Assembly: GCF_009765705.1 (NCBI RefSeq) | Contig: NZ_LMUX01000017.1 | Location: 62,001 to 126,000 of the forward strand | DNA length: 64,000 bases | Reading direction: 5' to 3' | From: Burkholderia sp. L27(2015) | GTDB taxonomy: Bacteria; Pseudomonadota; Gammaproteobacteria; Burkholderiales; Burkholderiaceae | Part shown: piece by piece, positions 28,911 through 42,360 of the stretch | Position numbering within the stretch: the stretch's first letter is position 1 | Layout of the letters: every line of letters begins with the position of its first letter | The notes under the pieces: generated by a model | What the model saw: only the letters and a program-made list of their open reading frames with translations | What the model was told of the DNA's origin: nothing | Databases searched by the model: none | Made by a program: the position numbers and the translations under genes

Positions 28911-29171
28911 GTGCGCGGCCTTTCGCGTGCGAGCGGCGATAATCCGCCTGACAGAGGAATGAATGCTGAAAGTAGTGGAAAATTATACCTTGCGCCGGGG
29001 CTGGTCCGTGAGCGCAAGCTTAGGGATGCGCTCGTGCGTGCGCTTCTGGGTCCGTTTGTACGTCCGCTTGTACGTCTTTTTGCCGGCGAAAGCGGGCTGC
29101 GCGCCGGGCTGCGCGTTTGTCACGCCCGTATTGTCCCGAGTTGCTGCAAGACACGCCATGCGGGAGGCGCT
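28911..29171. other. Spacer between dapC and EamA gene, with 12-bp repeats
   Basis: The divergent spacer holds the tandem units TCCGTTTGTACG (29051-29062) and TCCGCTTGTACG (29063-29074), then a diverged third unit. The open frame from the right-hand gene extends through this region but has no coding character. Promoters should lie here but none was recognised with confidence. Confidence 0.5.
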
Positions 29172-30137
29172 ATGACGATGCACCGCGCGCACCGCGGCGC
29201 ACTGTGGCCACTCGCCGCGATCATGATCGGCTCCGCGGTATGGGGCGTGATCTGGTATCCACTGCGCATCCTTGCCGGCCTGGGCGTGAGCGCAACAGCG
29301 GCCGGCGCGCTGACGGGGCTCGCCGCCTGTGTCTTCATGGCCTTGTTCATCCGTGGCGGATTGCTGAAGATTCCGCTGAACCCGTTGGTGTTCGTGCTCG
29401 CGGTGGCGGCCGGTGTGACCAACGTCGGCTTCACGTGGGGCGTGATCCACGGCGAAGTGATGCGGGTTCTGCTGCTGTTCTATCTTTCGCCCGCGTGGAC
29501 GGCGCTGCTAGCCTACGGCTTGTTGCATGAGCGGCTCACGCGCAGCGCGCTGCTGTTGACCGCGCTTTCGCTGGCCGGCGCAGGATTGATGCTATGGACG
29601 CCCGCTAGCGGCCTGCCATTACCGAACAACGCCGCCGAATGGTGCGGCCTGATCGCGGGGATGGGTTTCGCGATGAACAACGTCCTGACCTTGCGTATTT
29701 CCCGTACTTTGCCTAGCGTTACGCCTCAGATCAGAACCTTCCTGGTATTTGCCGGGAGCGCCGTGCTCGGTTTCGTGACGATGCATTTCGATAAGACGGC
29801 CGGGGTGCCCTTGCACTCATTGGCGCTATCGATGCCCCATCTGACGCTGGCGATCGAGCTGGTGGTCGGCATGGGCGTGGCGCTGGCGTTGAACAATCTG
29901 CTGATCCAGCATGGGCTGGTGCACGTCGCGGCCAACCGGGCGTCGCTGGTGATGTTGTTCGAAATCGTCGTGACGGCGCTGTCTTCTTGGTTGCTCGCCG
30001 ATGAAGTTCCTGGCACGCGCGAATGGCTCGGCGGCGGGTGCATTGTGCTCTCCGCGGTGCTGGCAAGCTGGTTTCACCGAGAAAATAGCAGCGCGAGCGG
30101 CTCACAGGAGCCGCCGGCCAAACGGGCGGTGGTATGA
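29172..30137 (+). CDS. EamA/DMT-family membrane transporter
   Basis: The 321-residue product has about ten hydrophobic helices in two repeats, beginning LWPLAAIMIGSAVWGVIWYPLR, and the pattern LFYLSPAWTALLAYGLLHERL and ASLVMLFEIVVTALSSWLLADE that marks EamA domains. Such proteins export or import small metabolites; the substrate is not predictable. The start at 29172 has GGAGG at 29163-29167; the 87-codon open extension upstream was rejected since it is Arg-rich and repeat-derived. Confidence 0.88.
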   Translation: MTMHRAHRGALWPLAAIMIGSAVWGVIWYPLRILAGLGVSATAAGALTGLAACVFMALFIRGGLLKIPLNPLVFVLAVAAGVTNVGFTWGVIHGEVMRVLLLFYLSPAWTALLAYGLLHERLTRSALLLTALSLAGAGLMLWTPASGLPLPNNAAEWCGLIAGMGFAMNNVLTLRISRTLPSVTPQIRTFLVFAGSAVLGFVTMHFDKTAGVPLHSLALSMPHLTLAIELVVGMGVALALNNLLIQHGLVHVAANRASLVMLFEIVVTALSSWLLADEVPGTREWLGGGCIVLSAVLASWFHRENSSASGSQEPPAKRAVV

Positions 30138-30230
30138 TGCGCAGCATGGATAATGCGCATGCCGGACCGGTGTTTTTTGCCGCCGAAATGTTGCTCACGC
30201 CCGGTTTGCGACTCGCTGGATTGCTTAGTG

Positions 30231-30270
30231 TGCTGGACTGATAGCCTTGGCGTTGGACTGATATTGTTTC
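30231..30270. repeat. 20-bp imperfect direct repeat before smc
   Basis: Two units, 30231-30250 and 30251-30270, share a core TGGACTGATA (TGCTGGACTGATA, CGTTGGACTGATA). They lie in the 233-base spacer upstream of smc, which otherwise shows nothing recognisable. Confidence 0.55.
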
Positions 30271-30370
30271 AGCCCTGTGCCTGGGCCATGCGTTTCAATC
30301 CTGCATTTCGGCCATAGGTTGCAACCGGTTTTTTTTACCTAGGTTTCTACTTTTAAACAGCGATATCGCC

Positions 30371-33300
30371 GTGCGTCTGACCTCGATTAAACTCGCTGGC
30401 TTCAAGTCATTCGTCGATCCCACCCATTTCCAGGTGCCAGGCCAACTCGTCGGCGTGGTCGGACCCAATGGGTGTGGCAAGTCCAATATCATCGATGCCG
30501 TGCGCTGGGTGCTCGGCGAATCGCGCGCTTCCGAGCTGCGCGGCGAGTCGATGCAGGACGTCATCTTCAACGGCTCCACATCGCGCAAACCAGGCAGCCG
30601 GGCCAGCGTCGAACTTGTATTCGACAACGGCGAAGGGCGCGCGGCCGGACAATGGAGCCAATACAGCGAAATCGCCGTCAAGCGCGTGCTGACCCGCGAC
30701 GGCACATCCAGCTACTACATCAATAATCTGCCCGCCCGCCGGCGCGATATCCAGGATATTTTCCTCGGCACGGGCCTGGGGCCACGCGCCTACGCAATCA
30801 TTGGGCAGGGCATGATTGCGCGGATTATCGAAGCCAAACCCGAGGAGTTGCGGATTTTCCTTGAAGAGGCGGCGGGTGTTTCGAAGTACAAAGAGCGACG
30901 CCGCGAAACGGAAAGCCGTCTGCACGACACGCGCGAAAATCTGACGCGGGTCGAGGATATTCAGCGCGAACTCGGTAGCAACCTCGAAAAGCTGGAAGCG
31001 CAGGCAACCGTTGCGCAGAAATTCCGAGAGCTCAGCGCAGACGGCGAAGAAAAGCAGCGCCTGCTCTGGCTGTTGCGCAAGAACGAAGCGCACGCCGAGC
31101 AGCAGCGCCAGCAGCGCGCGATCGAATTGGGGCAGGTGGACCTCGAGGCGCAGGTCGCGAAATTACGCGAAGTGGAAGCCCAGCTTGAGACAGTGCGAGT
31201 CGCTTACTACGCGGCCACGGACGCGATGCAGGGCGCCCAAGGCGCACTCTACGAGGCCAATTCGGAAGTTAGCCGGCTCGAAGCCGAAATCAAATTCATT
31301 ATTGAATCGCGCAATCGGGTGCAGGCCCAACTGGCCGCGCTGACAGCGCAGCGCGAACAGTGGTTGGCGCAGGCGGAAAAAGCGCGTGGCGATCTGGAAC
31401 TGGCTGAAGAAGCGTTGGCGATTGCCGAAGAAACCAGCGTGCGCGCCCATGGCGAAGCGCTGAACGCGCATGATGCTCTGCCGGCAATGGAAGCCGGTTG
31501 GCGCGACGCCCAGAGCAGTCTGAGCGAGCAGCGCGCCGGCATCGCGCAGGTCGAGCAGGCGCTCAAGCTGGAGTCGGTGCATCAGCGCAATGCCGATCAG
31601 CAGTTGCAACAATTGCAGCAACGCGACGAACGTCTGAAGCTCGAATCGCGCGGGCTGGACGAACCCGATGCAGTCTTGCTCGAAAACACGCGCGCGCAGT
31701 TGGCCGAGCATGAGGAAATCCTGCACAACGCGCAGGATAGCCTTGAAGAGGCGCAGCACACCTTGCCGCGACTCGATGCCGAACGCCGTAGCGCGCAGGA
31801 GCGCGTGCAGTCCGAAGGCGCGCAAATCGCCCAGTTCGAGGCACGCCTATCCGCGCTCAAACAGTTGCAGGAAAGCGTCCAGACCGAGGGCAAGATCCAG
31901 CCCTGGCTGGAAAAGCACGAACTGGCCGCGTTGCCGCGCCTGTGGAAAAAACTGCACGTCGAAGCCGGTTGGGAAAACGCACTCGAGTCCTTGCTGCGCG
32001 AACGTTTGGCCGCACTCGAAATTTCCAATCTCGATTGGGTCAAGGCCTTCGCCACCGATGCGCCGCCCGCCAAGCTGGCGTTTTTCAGCCCGCCACCGGC
32101 TGGCCGGCCGTTTGAGGCACCGGCGGGCATGCGCGCATTGATGACGCTGGTGCGCATCGACGATCCCGGTTTGCGCGCGGTGCTCAATGACTGGTTGTCG
32201 AACGTGTTTATCGCCGATGACTTGGCTCAGGCCTTGGCGACGCGATCGCAATTGCCCGAGGGCGGCGCGTTCGTCGTGCCTAGCGGACACGTCGTCACAC
32301 GCTCGGCGGTACAGCTCTATGCAGCCGATTCCGAGCAGGCCGGTCTGTTGGCTCGCGCGCAGGAAATCGAGAATTTGGGCCGCCAGGTCAGGGCGCAGGC
32401 ACTGTTGGCCGACGAAGCGCGCAGCGCTTCAGTGCGTGCCGAAGCCGCTTATGGCCAAGCCGCTCAGGCGCTGACCGACGCACGTGCCCAGACTGAACGC
32501 GCGACCCAGCGGGTTCATGCGCTGCAACTCGATGTGCTCAAGCTCGCGCAAGCCCACGAACGCTATATGGCGCGCAGTACGCAGATCAGCGGCGAGCTCG
32601 AAGAGATCGCCGCACAGATCGACGAGCAGCGTGCCCAACGCGCCGAGTCCGAAGCCAAGTTCGAGCAATTCGATATGCAACTGGCCGAGCTCCAGGCGCG
32701 TTTCGAAGACGATCAACTGGCCTTCGAAAATCTCGACGCAACGCTCACGGACGCGCGTCAATTGGCTCGCGACCTGGAGCGCGCGGCGCAACAGGCGCAA
32801 TACGAACAGCATAATGCCGCCAACCGGATCGGCGAATTCAAGCGCACGATCGAGACCGCCACGGAACAAGCCGAGCGCCTCGATCAAGCGCTCGAAGACA
32901 CGCGCGCCGAACTCGAGACCATCAATCAGCAAACGGCGCATACCGGTTTGCAGGATGCGTTGGAGATCCGCAGCGAGAAAGAGGCGGCGCTGGCGACGGT
33001 GCGCATCGAATCCGATGCACTGACCGCGAACCTGCGCCAGCTCGACGAGCAGCGCCTGACGACGGAGCGCTCGCAGCAGCCCTTGCGCGACAAGGTCACC
33101 GAGTTACAGCTCAAGGAACAGGCCGCACGCCTGAACTTCGAGCAATTCGCCGAGCAACTGGTGCAGGCGGGGGCCGATGAAGCCGAGTTGCAGTCCAAAC
33201 TCGCGCCTGAACTCAAGGCGTCCTATTTGCAAGGCGAGGTCACGCGCCTGAATAATGCGATCAATGCGTTGGGCCCGGTCAATATGGCGGCGCTTGACGA

Positions 33301-33889
33301 ATTGACGACAGCGCGCGATCGCAAGCAGTTCCTCGACTCGCAATCGGCCGATCTGAACAGCGCGATCGAGACGCTGGAAGACGCGATACGCAGCATCGAC
33401 CAGGAAACGCGGTCCTTGCTGCAGGGCACGTTCGACGAGGTCAACCGCCATTTCGGCGAATTGTTCCCGCGTCTGTTCGGTGGCGGACAAGCCAAGTTGA
33501 TGATGACCGGCGAGGAAATTCTCGACGCGGGCGTGCAGGTGCTGGCGCAGCCGCCGGGCAAAAAGAATTCGACGATCCATTTGCTCTCCGGCGGGGAGAA
33601 GGCCTTGACCGCAACCGCGCTGGTGTTTGCGATGTTCCAGCTCAATCCCGCGCCATTCTGTCTGCTTGACGAAGTGGACGCGCCGCTGGACGATGCCAAT
33701 ACGGAGCGTTTCGCCAACCTGGTTCGGGCGATGTCCGAGAAAACGCAATTTCTGTTTATTTCGCACAACAAGATTGCGATGGAAATGGCTCAGCAATTGA
33801 TTGGGGTGACGATGCAGGAACAAGGTGTGTCGCGCATCGTCGCGGTCGATATGGAAGCCGCCTCGAGTTTTTCGCAGAACGGGGTCTGA
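30371..33889 (+). CDS. smc: Chromosome segregation protein SMC
   Basis: SMC forms the ring-shaped condensin that organises and segregates the chromosome, with ScpA and ScpB. The 1172-residue protein begins MRLTSIKLAGFKSF with Walker A GPNGCGKSN (about residues 32-40), followed by a long coiled coil, a hinge in the middle (around residues 500-660), a second coiled coil, and the C-terminal signature LLSGGEKALTATAL and Walker B FCLLDEVDAPLDD. The start codon is GTG. zipA and ligA follow on the same strand, the usual order in Burkholderiaceae. Confidence 0.98.
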   Translation: MRLTSIKLAGFKSFVDPTHFQVPGQLVGVVGPNGCGKSNIIDAVRWVLGESRASELRGESMQDVIFNGSTSRKPGSRASVELVFDNGEGRAAGQWSQYSEIAVKRVLTRDGTSSYYINNLPARRRDIQDIFLGTGLGPRAYAIIGQGMIARIIEAKPEELRIFLEEAAGVSKYKERRRETESRLHDTRENLTRVEDIQRELGSNLEKLEAQATVAQKFRELSADGEEKQRLLWLLRKNEAHAEQQRQQRAIELGQVDLEAQVAKLREVEAQLETVRVAYYAATDAMQGAQGALYEANSEVSRLEAEIKFIIESRNRVQAQLAALTAQREQWLAQAEKARGDLELAEEALAIAEETSVRAHGEALNAHDALPAMEAGWRDAQSSLSEQRAGIAQVEQALKLESVHQRNADQQLQQLQQRDERLKLESRGLDEPDAVLLENTRAQLAEHEEILHNAQDSLEEAQHTLPRLDAERRSAQERVQSEGAQIAQFEARLSALKQLQESVQTEGKIQPWLEKHELAALPRLWKKLHVEAGWENALESLLRERLAALEISNLDWVKAFATDAPPAKLAFFSPPPAGRPFEAPAGMRALMTLVRIDDPGLRAVLNDWLSNVFIADDLAQALATRSQLPEGGAFVVPSGHVVTRSAVQLYAADSEQAGLLARAQEIENLGRQVRAQALLADEARSASVRAEAAYGQAAQALTDARAQTERATQRVHALQLDVLKLAQAHERYMARSTQISGELEEIAAQIDEQRAQRAESEAKFEQFDMQLAELQARFEDDQLAFENLDATLTDARQLARDLERAAQQAQYEQHNAANRIGEFKRTIETATEQAERLDQALEDTRAELETINQQTAHTGLQDALEIRSEKEAALATVRIESDALTANLRQLDEQRLTTERSQQPLRDKVTELQLKEQAARLNFEQFAEQLVQAGADEAELQSKLAPELKASYLQGEVTRLNNAINALGPVNMAALDELTTARDRKQFLDSQSADLNSAIETLEDAIRSIDQETRSLLQGTFDEVNRHFGELFPRLFGGGQAKLMMTGEEILDAGVQVLAQPPGKKNSTIHLLSGGEKALTATALVFAMFQLNPAPFCLLDEVDAPLDDANTERFANLVRAMSEKTQFLFISHNKIAMEMAQQLIGVTMQEQGVSRIVAVDMEAASSFSQNGV

Positions 33890-34014
33890 GGCGCGAGTCG
33901 CCGAGTCGATCAACGATGAGCCGACGGCGTTGCCAGTGCGCTCGATGCGACGGTCCAGCCGTTGCTGAAGCGGAGGCGGCGCCCTAGGTTCGCAACATAA
34001 TAAGCGGAGTTTGC

Positions 34015-35292
34015 ATGAACGAGCTGTATCTCGGAGTTGGAGGAGCGGGCGCTGTGGTGATCGCCGGAGTCATGGTCTATAACGCCTGGCAGGGTGCGAA
34101 GGTCCGGCGCAGATTACCGCAGCAGGCTACGCCGACGGACGCCGAGACCACGGTCGGCCGGGTTCCCGGCACGGGATTGGCCGGTGACTTCAACGACGAA
34201 CGTCCGTTTATCGAGCCCGCAGTGAGTCCGCTGCGTCACGCAAGCACAGTCGATGTCCAGGAAGCGCGTCGCGAGCCGTCTTTCGGAGGCGGCGGGAGCG
34301 GCGGCGATCTCACTCGAACGCAAGAGCTCGATGCGGCTGCCGTGCCTGCGGTAGCACTGGCCGGAGGTGCGCAACCACCGATCGATCAGACCGCGCAGGA
34401 AGCCGCCGGTGAGGCGGAAGTTGCCGACGCGCTTACTGCGCCGCCAGTGGCTCCGATTTCGACCGGTATTCTCGATCGGCGTATCGATTGCATCGTGCCA
34501 ATCCGTCTGGGTGGCCCTGTTTCGTATGAAAAGCTTGCGCCCCTCGCGCAACGCCTGCGCCGTGCCGGTAGCAAGCCGGTAGTTATTGAAGGACGACCCG
34601 AAGGACAAGTCGCTGAGCCGCAAGCCTGGGAAGCGTTACAGGCCGGCGGTCGCTATGACGAGATTCGGGTCGGCGTGCAACTAGCCAATCGCTCGGGCGC
34701 GCTCAACGAGCTCGAGTTTTCCGAATTCGTCACGGGCGTGCAATTCATCGTCGAAGCCGTGGACGGCGGCCCCGATTTTCCCGATATGCTGGAAACGGTC
34801 CAGATGGCGCGTGAACTGGACGGTTTTGCGGCGCAATGCGACGCCCAACTGTCGGTCAATGTCGTGTCGGACGGCGCACCCTGGTCGGCTAATTACGTCC
34901 AGGCGATCGCTTCGCAGGATGGCTTGCTGCTCTCGCGTGACGGCACGCGCTTCGTCAAGCTCGATGCACGTCAGAACCCTGTGTTCATGCTGCAATTCGA
35001 AGACACCAACTTCCTGCGCGACGATCTGACTTACAAGGGCGGCGAAATGATCACGTTGCTGCTGGATGTGCCGGTTGCCGATGAAGACATCTTGCCGTTC
35101 CGGCTGATGTGCGATTATGCGGTCTCGCTGTCGCAGCGCATCGGCGCGCATGTGGTCGACGATCAACGCCGCCCGTTATCGGAAAGCGCCTTGCTCGCGA
35201 TCGAAAAACAATTGATGACGTTATACGCGCGGCTCGAACAAGCCGGTATCTCGGCGGGTTCGCCGATCGCGCGGCGCCTTTTCAGCAACTGA
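34015..35292 (+). CDS. zipA: Cell division protein ZipA homologue
   Basis: ZipA anchors FtsZ rings to the inner membrane. The 425-residue product starts with a single membrane helix (YLGVGGAGAVVIAGVMVYNAW), then a basic patch KVRRRLPQQ, a long acidic/proline-alanine-rich linker, and a C-terminal globular domain (about residues 260-420) resembling the FtsZ-binding domain. Overall similarity to E. coli ZipA is low, so the call rests on architecture and on its position between smc and ligA, which is typical. GGAG lies eight bases upstream of the ATG. Confidence 0.85.
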   Translation: MNELYLGVGGAGAVVIAGVMVYNAWQGAKVRRRLPQQATPTDAETTVGRVPGTGLAGDFNDERPFIEPAVSPLRHASTVDVQEARREPSFGGGGSGGDLTRTQELDAAAVPAVALAGGAQPPIDQTAQEAAGEAEVADALTAPPVAPISTGILDRRIDCIVPIRLGGPVSYEKLAPLAQRLRRAGSKPVVIEGRPEGQVAEPQAWEALQAGGRYDEIRVGVQLANRSGALNELEFSEFVTGVQFIVEAVDGGPDFPDMLETVQMARELDGFAAQCDAQLSVNVVSDGAPWSANYVQAIASQDGLLLSRDGTRFVKLDARQNPVFMLQFEDTNFLRDDLTYKGGEMITLLLDVPVADEDILPFRLMCDYAVSLSQRIGAHVVDDQRRPLSESALLAIEKQLMTLYARLEQAGISAGSPIARRLFSN

Positions 35293-35370
35293 TCTGTGGG
35301 CGGCCGGCACATCGGCCGCAGCGGCGAAATGTGACGTGCCGTTGGCGGCGTAGGCTGCGATAATTAATAG

Positions 35371-37991
<2,621 letters not shown>

Positions 37992-38123
37992 GTCGGGAAC
38001 CCGGCACAGCCCCAACATCGGGGAGTGCGGCTTGATCGTGGCCGACTCGATTCGGGGGCCTGGACGCGCGGGACTTATCTGACTGATTTGATCCCTGCGC
38101 CGCCCCCGACGCTCATTACACGC

Positions 38124-39698
38124 TCAGAACGTTTCGCTGGGCAGTAGGTAGCGCCATTTGCCGGCGGGCAAGTTGCCCAATACGACCTGGCCGATACGAA
38201 TACGCTTCAAGCCCACCACTTCGAGACCGACCAGCTCGCACATGCGGCGGATCTGGCGCTTCTTCCCTTCTCGCAAAACAAAGCGCAATTGTTCGCCGTT
38301 TTGCCACTCAACCTGAGCGGGCTTGAGCGGCTGCTCATCCAGCTCCAATCCGAAACGCAGGCGCTCCAGTTGTTCGGCGGGGAAATGCGCTTCCACATCG
38401 GTTTCGTGTCCGTTGTAGGACACGCGCACCAGATATTCCTTGTCGATTTCGCTTTTTTCACCGATCAACTGTTTTGCAATCCTACCGTCCTGGGTCATGA
38501 CCAGCAAGCCGGTCGAATCGATGTCCAGCCGTCCGGCCGGAGCGAGCGCGCGAAGGTTGAACGGATGGAAACGGCGACCGCTTTCGTCGAGCTCCCACTG
38601 ATTGGCGGGATTGATCAAAACCGCTGCGGGTTTGTAATCGTCTTCCGGTTGTCCTGACACATAACCCACGGGCTTGTGCAGCAGGATGGTTACCTGTTTT
38701 GCCTGGTCGGCGCGCGCAGCCGGCATCACGTCGATTTTCTGCTCTGCATGGACCTTGGCGCCCAGCGTGTCGACTTTGACGCCATCGACTTTTACCCAGC
38801 CCTGTTCGATCCATTCGTCGGCTTCGCGGCGTGAACACAAGCCGAGTTCGGACATCCGTTTGGACAAACGCATCATGCCGGTTTCGTCGACTTGGCGATT
38901 GGCCGAACTCGCGGCCGAGCTCGATGTTGCGGCCCCGCTGCGCGGCGCGGAAGCTCTGGGGCGATCGCCGGCGGGGCGTGCATCGGACCTGGCGTGGCTC
39001 GGGCTGCGCTCGCGCTCGGTCTCGGTACCGGAGCGCGACGACGAGCGCTCTCGACTGGCCGGGCTGCGGGCACCGTCACGCGGCGCGGCGGGGCGCGGCG
39101 TCGATGGGCGCGGGCCGGAAGGACGTGCTCCTGCACCTGCGCCGCGCGGTTTGTCCGAGCGCTCGCCGGTACTGGCGGTGCGGGGCTTATCCCAACTCGC
39201 TCCTGCGGCACGCGGCTTATCTGAGCGTGCCCCCGCACCGGTTGCACGCGGTGGTCGGTCCGAGCGCTCGCCGGTGCCGGCTGCGCGGGGCTTATCCCAA
39301 CTTGCTCCTGCGGCACGCGGCTTGTCTGAGCGCGCTCCAGCGCCGGCTGCACGAGGTCGGTCCGAACGCTCGCCGGTGCCGCCTGCGCGGGGCTTATCCC
39401 AACTCGTTCCTGCGGCGCGCGGTTTGTCCGAGCGCGCTCCGGCGCCGGCCGTGCGTGGTTTATCGGATCTAGCGCCTGCGCTTGCGGCACGGGGTTTGTC
39501 TGAGCCGGCACGAGCGCCGTAGGTATCGCTTTTTCCCGGCGTAGCGCCGCGATCTTGCGATGAAGCGTTGCTGGCAGCCGGTGCGTCTTTGGGCCCTGAA
39601 CGCAGGCTCGAATTCGGATTCTTACGCAAGCCAGGGCGTACAGGGGCGCGCGCCGGCGAAGCCGGCCGCGGATGCTTGGCGGTTAATTTGTCACGCAT
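38124..39698 (-). CDS. RluF-like 23S rRNA pseudouridine synthase with long repeat-rich N-terminus
   Basis: The C-terminal half of this 524-residue protein has an S4 RNA-binding domain (RLSKRMSELGLCSRREADEW, about 277-296) and a pseudouridine synthase domain with catalytic Asp in RLDIDSTGLL (about residue 392) and RQIRRMCELVGLEV, most like the RluF branch of the RsuA/RluB/RluE/RluF family. The first 270 residues are basic, Ala/Gly/Pro/Arg-rich, and contain tandem copies of a unit like ARSDKPRAAGASWDKP. Such a tail probably binds RNA, but it is much longer than in E. coli. The ATG at 39698 is the first in frame. Which uridine is modified is inference. Confidence 0.88.
   Translation of the reverse strand: MRDKLTAKHPRPASPARAPVRPGLRKNPNSSLRSGPKDAPAASNASSQDRGATPGKSDTYGARAGSDKPRAASAGARSDKPRTAGAGARSDKPRAAGTSWDKPRAGGTGERSDRPRAAGAGARSDKPRAAGASWDKPRAAGTGERSDRPPRATGAGARSDKPRAAGASWDKPRTASTGERSDKPRGAGAGARPSGPRPSTPRPAAPRDGARSPASRERSSSRSGTETERERSPSHARSDARPAGDRPRASAPRSGAATSSSAASSANRQVDETGMMRLSKRMSELGLCSRREADEWIEQGWVKVDGVKVDTLGAKVHAEQKIDVMPAARADQAKQVTILLHKPVGYVSGQPEDDYKPAAVLINPANQWELDESGRRFHPFNLRALAPAGRLDIDSTGLLVMTQDGRIAKQLIGEKSEIDKEYLVRVSYNGHETDVEAHFPAEQLERLRFGLELDEQPLKPAQVEWQNGEQLRFVLREGKKRQIRRMCELVGLEVVGLKRIRIGQVVLGNLPAGKWRYLLPSETF
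39129..39506 (-). repeat. In-frame tandem repeats in the pseudouridine synthase N-terminus
   Basis: Residues 65-190 consist of short ARSDKPRAAGAG-type units followed by three longer units of 34-35 residues that alternate ARSDKPRAAG, ASWDKPRAAG and GERSDRPRAAG. Copies are highly similar at DNA level, so the copy number should be unstable between strains. Confidence 0.85.
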
Positions 39699-39723
39699 AA
39701 ATTCTCACAGGCAGACACGTCGC

Positions 39724-42345
39724 CTATACGGCGAGCGCGCGCAGCAGTTCGGTTTCTAGTTGGAGTTGTAGACGGCTGTCAGATAGGCGTGCACCGTCGA
39801 GCAAAAATACGTCTTCGACGCGTTCGCCGAGCGTATTGATGCGCGCGGCATGCAGCCCGACGCGGTGTTCCGCCAGTAAACGCGAGATGGTATAGAGCAG
39901 GCCGGGGCGATCGTTTGCCGAAACTGACAGGATGTAATACTGGCCTCGCTCGTCGGCGCGCAAATCGACGCTGGGCGAGATCGGGAAAGTGCGGGACAGT
40001 CGAGACAAGCGTCCCTTCGACGGTTCCGGCAGTGGGACGGTGGGCGCCATAAGGCGTCCGGTGAGTTGTTTTTCGACCAGGTTCGCTATGTCGCGATAGT
40101 GGGAATCCATGCGGCTGTCGGCAACCAGGAAATTGTCGAGCGCATAGCCATGGCGCGTCGTGTGGACGCGCGCGTCGAGCACCGACAGCCCGCTGCGATC
40201 GAAGTATTCGCAAATCTCCGCAAACAGATCGGGCTGATCCTTGCAATACACGAGTACTTGCAAACTTTCCCCTATCGGCGACGGGCGCGCGCACACGATA
40301 GGCGTCGGGGTTTCGACATGTTTATACAGTAGCCGGGTCTGCCAGGCGATATCCTGCGCATCGTGACGCAGGAAATAGGCGACATCGAGCTGATCCCACA
40401 AGGCCTGCTGCGTACCGGGCGGAATCGTCTGCAAGCGTAGCAGCGTAAGCGCTTCTTCTTTTCGTGCACGCATCTCGGAATGGGCATCCGGGCGCGCACC
40501 TTCCAGCACGTTGATAGTGCTGCGATAGAGATCTTCGAGCAGCTTGCCTTTCCAGGCATTCCACACTTTCGGGCTGGTGCCGCGGATGTCCGCCACCGTG
40601 AGCAGGTACAGCGCGCTGAGCCGACGCTCGCTGCCGACCAGCTTGGCAAACTCGGTGATGATCTCCGGATCGCTGGTGTCCTGCTTTTGTGCAACCTGAC
40701 TCATCGTCAGGTGATGCTGGACCAGCCATACCACCAGATCCGAGTCTTCCTCAGTGAAACCGTGTTCGTTGCAAAATGTGCGGGCGTCGGCCATGCCCAG
40801 CGTCGAGTGGTCGCCGCCACGGCCTTTGGCGATATCGTGAAACAGCGCGGCCGTATAGAGCACCCATGGCCGCTCGAAGTTGGAAATCAGCTGACTGCAA
40901 AACGGGTATTCGTGCGCGTGCTCGGCGACGGCAAAACGCCGGATATTGCGCAACACCATCAGGATGTGCTGATCGACCGTATAGACATGGTAAAGATCAT
41001 GCTGCATCTGGCCGACGATGCGTCGGAAGTTGAGCAGATAGCGCCCCAGCACGCTCGTCTGGTTCAACAGACGCATCACGTGCGTGACGCCTTGCGGCTG
41101 TTTGAGAATTTCGATAAAAAGCTGGCGATTGATCGGATCACGCCGCCACTTCTGGTTCATCAGCTTGCGCGCGTTGTACAGCGCCCGCAGCGTGCGCGCC
41201 GAAAGGCCTTTCACGCCTGGGGTTTTTTCGAAGAGCAGGAACGCTTCCAGGATCGCGGTCGGTTCGCGTTCGAAAAGATCGTCGCTGATGATTTCGATCA
41301 TCCCCTGCTTTTCGACGAAATGATCTGACAGCACGCGCGTAACGCCGCTGGTCTTCGGAAACAGTTGTGCCTCGATGTTCTGCAACAATATTGTCGAAAG
41401 CTGCGTCACCGCTTTGGCGGCCCAGTAGTACCGGCGCATCAACTGTTCGCTGGCGCGTTTGGTCGGCGTCGACGCGTAGCCGAAGCTCTCCGCGAGCGCA
41501 TTTTGCAAATCGAACACCAGGATGTCCTGGCGGCGTCCGGCGATCAGGTGCATGCGCGTGCGCAGCGTTTTCAGAAAATTCTCGTTACGACGCAGTTCAT
41601 TGGCTTCGTGTGAGGTAATCAGCCCGCGCGTGTCGAGTTCCTTCCAGCTATTGCCGAGGTTGGCTGCGCGAGTGATCCACAGGATCAACTGCAAGTCACG
41701 CAAGCCGCCCGGGCTTTCCTTACAATTGGGTTCCAGGCTGTACGGGGAGTCCTGGTACTTGGCATGCCGTTGACGCATTTCCAGCAACTTGGCCTGGAAA
41801 AAAACGCGCGGATCCAAGGTCTCGTTGAAGCGGCGCGAAAATTGCTCGAACAGGGCGCTACTGCCGAATAACTGGCGTGCCTCGAGCAGCGAGGTTTGCA
41901 CGGTGACATCTTGCCTGGCTTCATCGATGCACTGCTCGACGGTGCGCACGCTGCTGCCGATCTCTAAGCCGAGATCCCATGCCATGCCGATAAAACGCTC
42001 CAGGCGCAATTCGAGGTCGGGATCGGGATCGCTCGGCAATAAAATCAAGATGTCGACGTCCGAACTGGGCGCCAGCTCGGCGCGTCCGAAGCCGCCCACG
42101 GCAACCAGCGTCAGCGTGGCAGGTAGATTGCACTCGCGCCAAGCGCAAGCCAGTGTGCGATCGGCCAGGCGGGCGAGGGCGCGGGTCAGTCCATCGACCT
42201 TGCCGGTGCGCTGGAAACGAGCAAGCAGGTCGGCTTTGGCGCTGCGAAATTCCGAGCGGATGATCGCGGTGGCGTTCGCCGCGATGGTGTTCGCCGAGGC
42301 GGCAGAGGGGGCGCAGACGGGTGGCTTCGAGACTAGGCTGCTCAT
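39724..42345 (-). CDS. glnD: Bifunctional PII uridylyltransferase / uridylyl-removing enzyme
   Basis: GlnD senses glutamine and modifies PII proteins to control nitrogen assimilation. The 873-residue product has the nucleotidyltransferase motif [19 protein letters not shown] (about 84-102), the HD domain [16 protein letters not shown] (about 500-520), and two C-terminal ACT domains ([17 protein letters not shown] and [18 protein letters not shown]). The order map-glnD on the minus strand is usual for proteobacteria. Confidence 0.97.
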   Translation of the reverse strand: MSSLVSKPPVCAPSAASANTIAANATAIIRSEFRSAKADLLARFQRTGKVDGLTRALARLADRTLACAWRECNLPATLTLVAVGGFGRAELAPSSDVDILILLPSDPDPDLELRLERFIGMAWDLGLEIGSSVRTVEQCIDEARQDVTVQTSLLEARQLFGSSALFEQFSRRFNETLDPRVFFQAKLLEMRQRHAKYQDSPYSLEPNCKESPGGLRDLQLILWITRAANLGNSWKELDTRGLITSHEANELRRNENFLKTLRTRMHLIAGRRQDILVFDLQNALAESFGYASTPTKRASEQLMRRYYWAAKAVTQLSTILLQNIEAQLFPKTSGVTRVLSDHFVEKQGMIEIISDDLFEREPTAILEAFLLFEKTPGVKGLSARTLRALYNARKLMNQKWRRDPINRQLFIEILKQPQGVTHVMRLLNQTSVLGRYLLNFRRIVGQMQHDLYHVYTVDQHILMVLRNIRRFAVAEHAHEYPFCSQLISNFERPWVLYTAALFHDIAKGRGGDHSTLGMADARTFCNEHGFTEEDSDLVVWLVQHHLTMSQVAQKQDTSDPEIITEFAKLVGSERRLSALYLLTVADIRGTSPKVWNAWKGKLLEDLYRSTINVLEGARPDAHSEMRARKEEALTLLRLQTIPPGTQQALWDQLDVAYFLRHDAQDIAWQTRLLYKHVETPTPIVCARPSPIGESLQVLVYCKDQPDLFAEICEYFDRSGLSVLDARVHTTRHGYALDNFLVADSRMDSHYRDIANLVEKQLTGRLMAPTVPLPEPSKGRLSRLSRTFPISPSVDLRADERGQYYILSVSANDRPGLLYTISRLLAEHRVGLHAARINTLGERVEDVFLLDGARLSDSRLQLQLETELLRALAV

Positions 42346-42360
42346 AGGGTGTGGCGCTGA

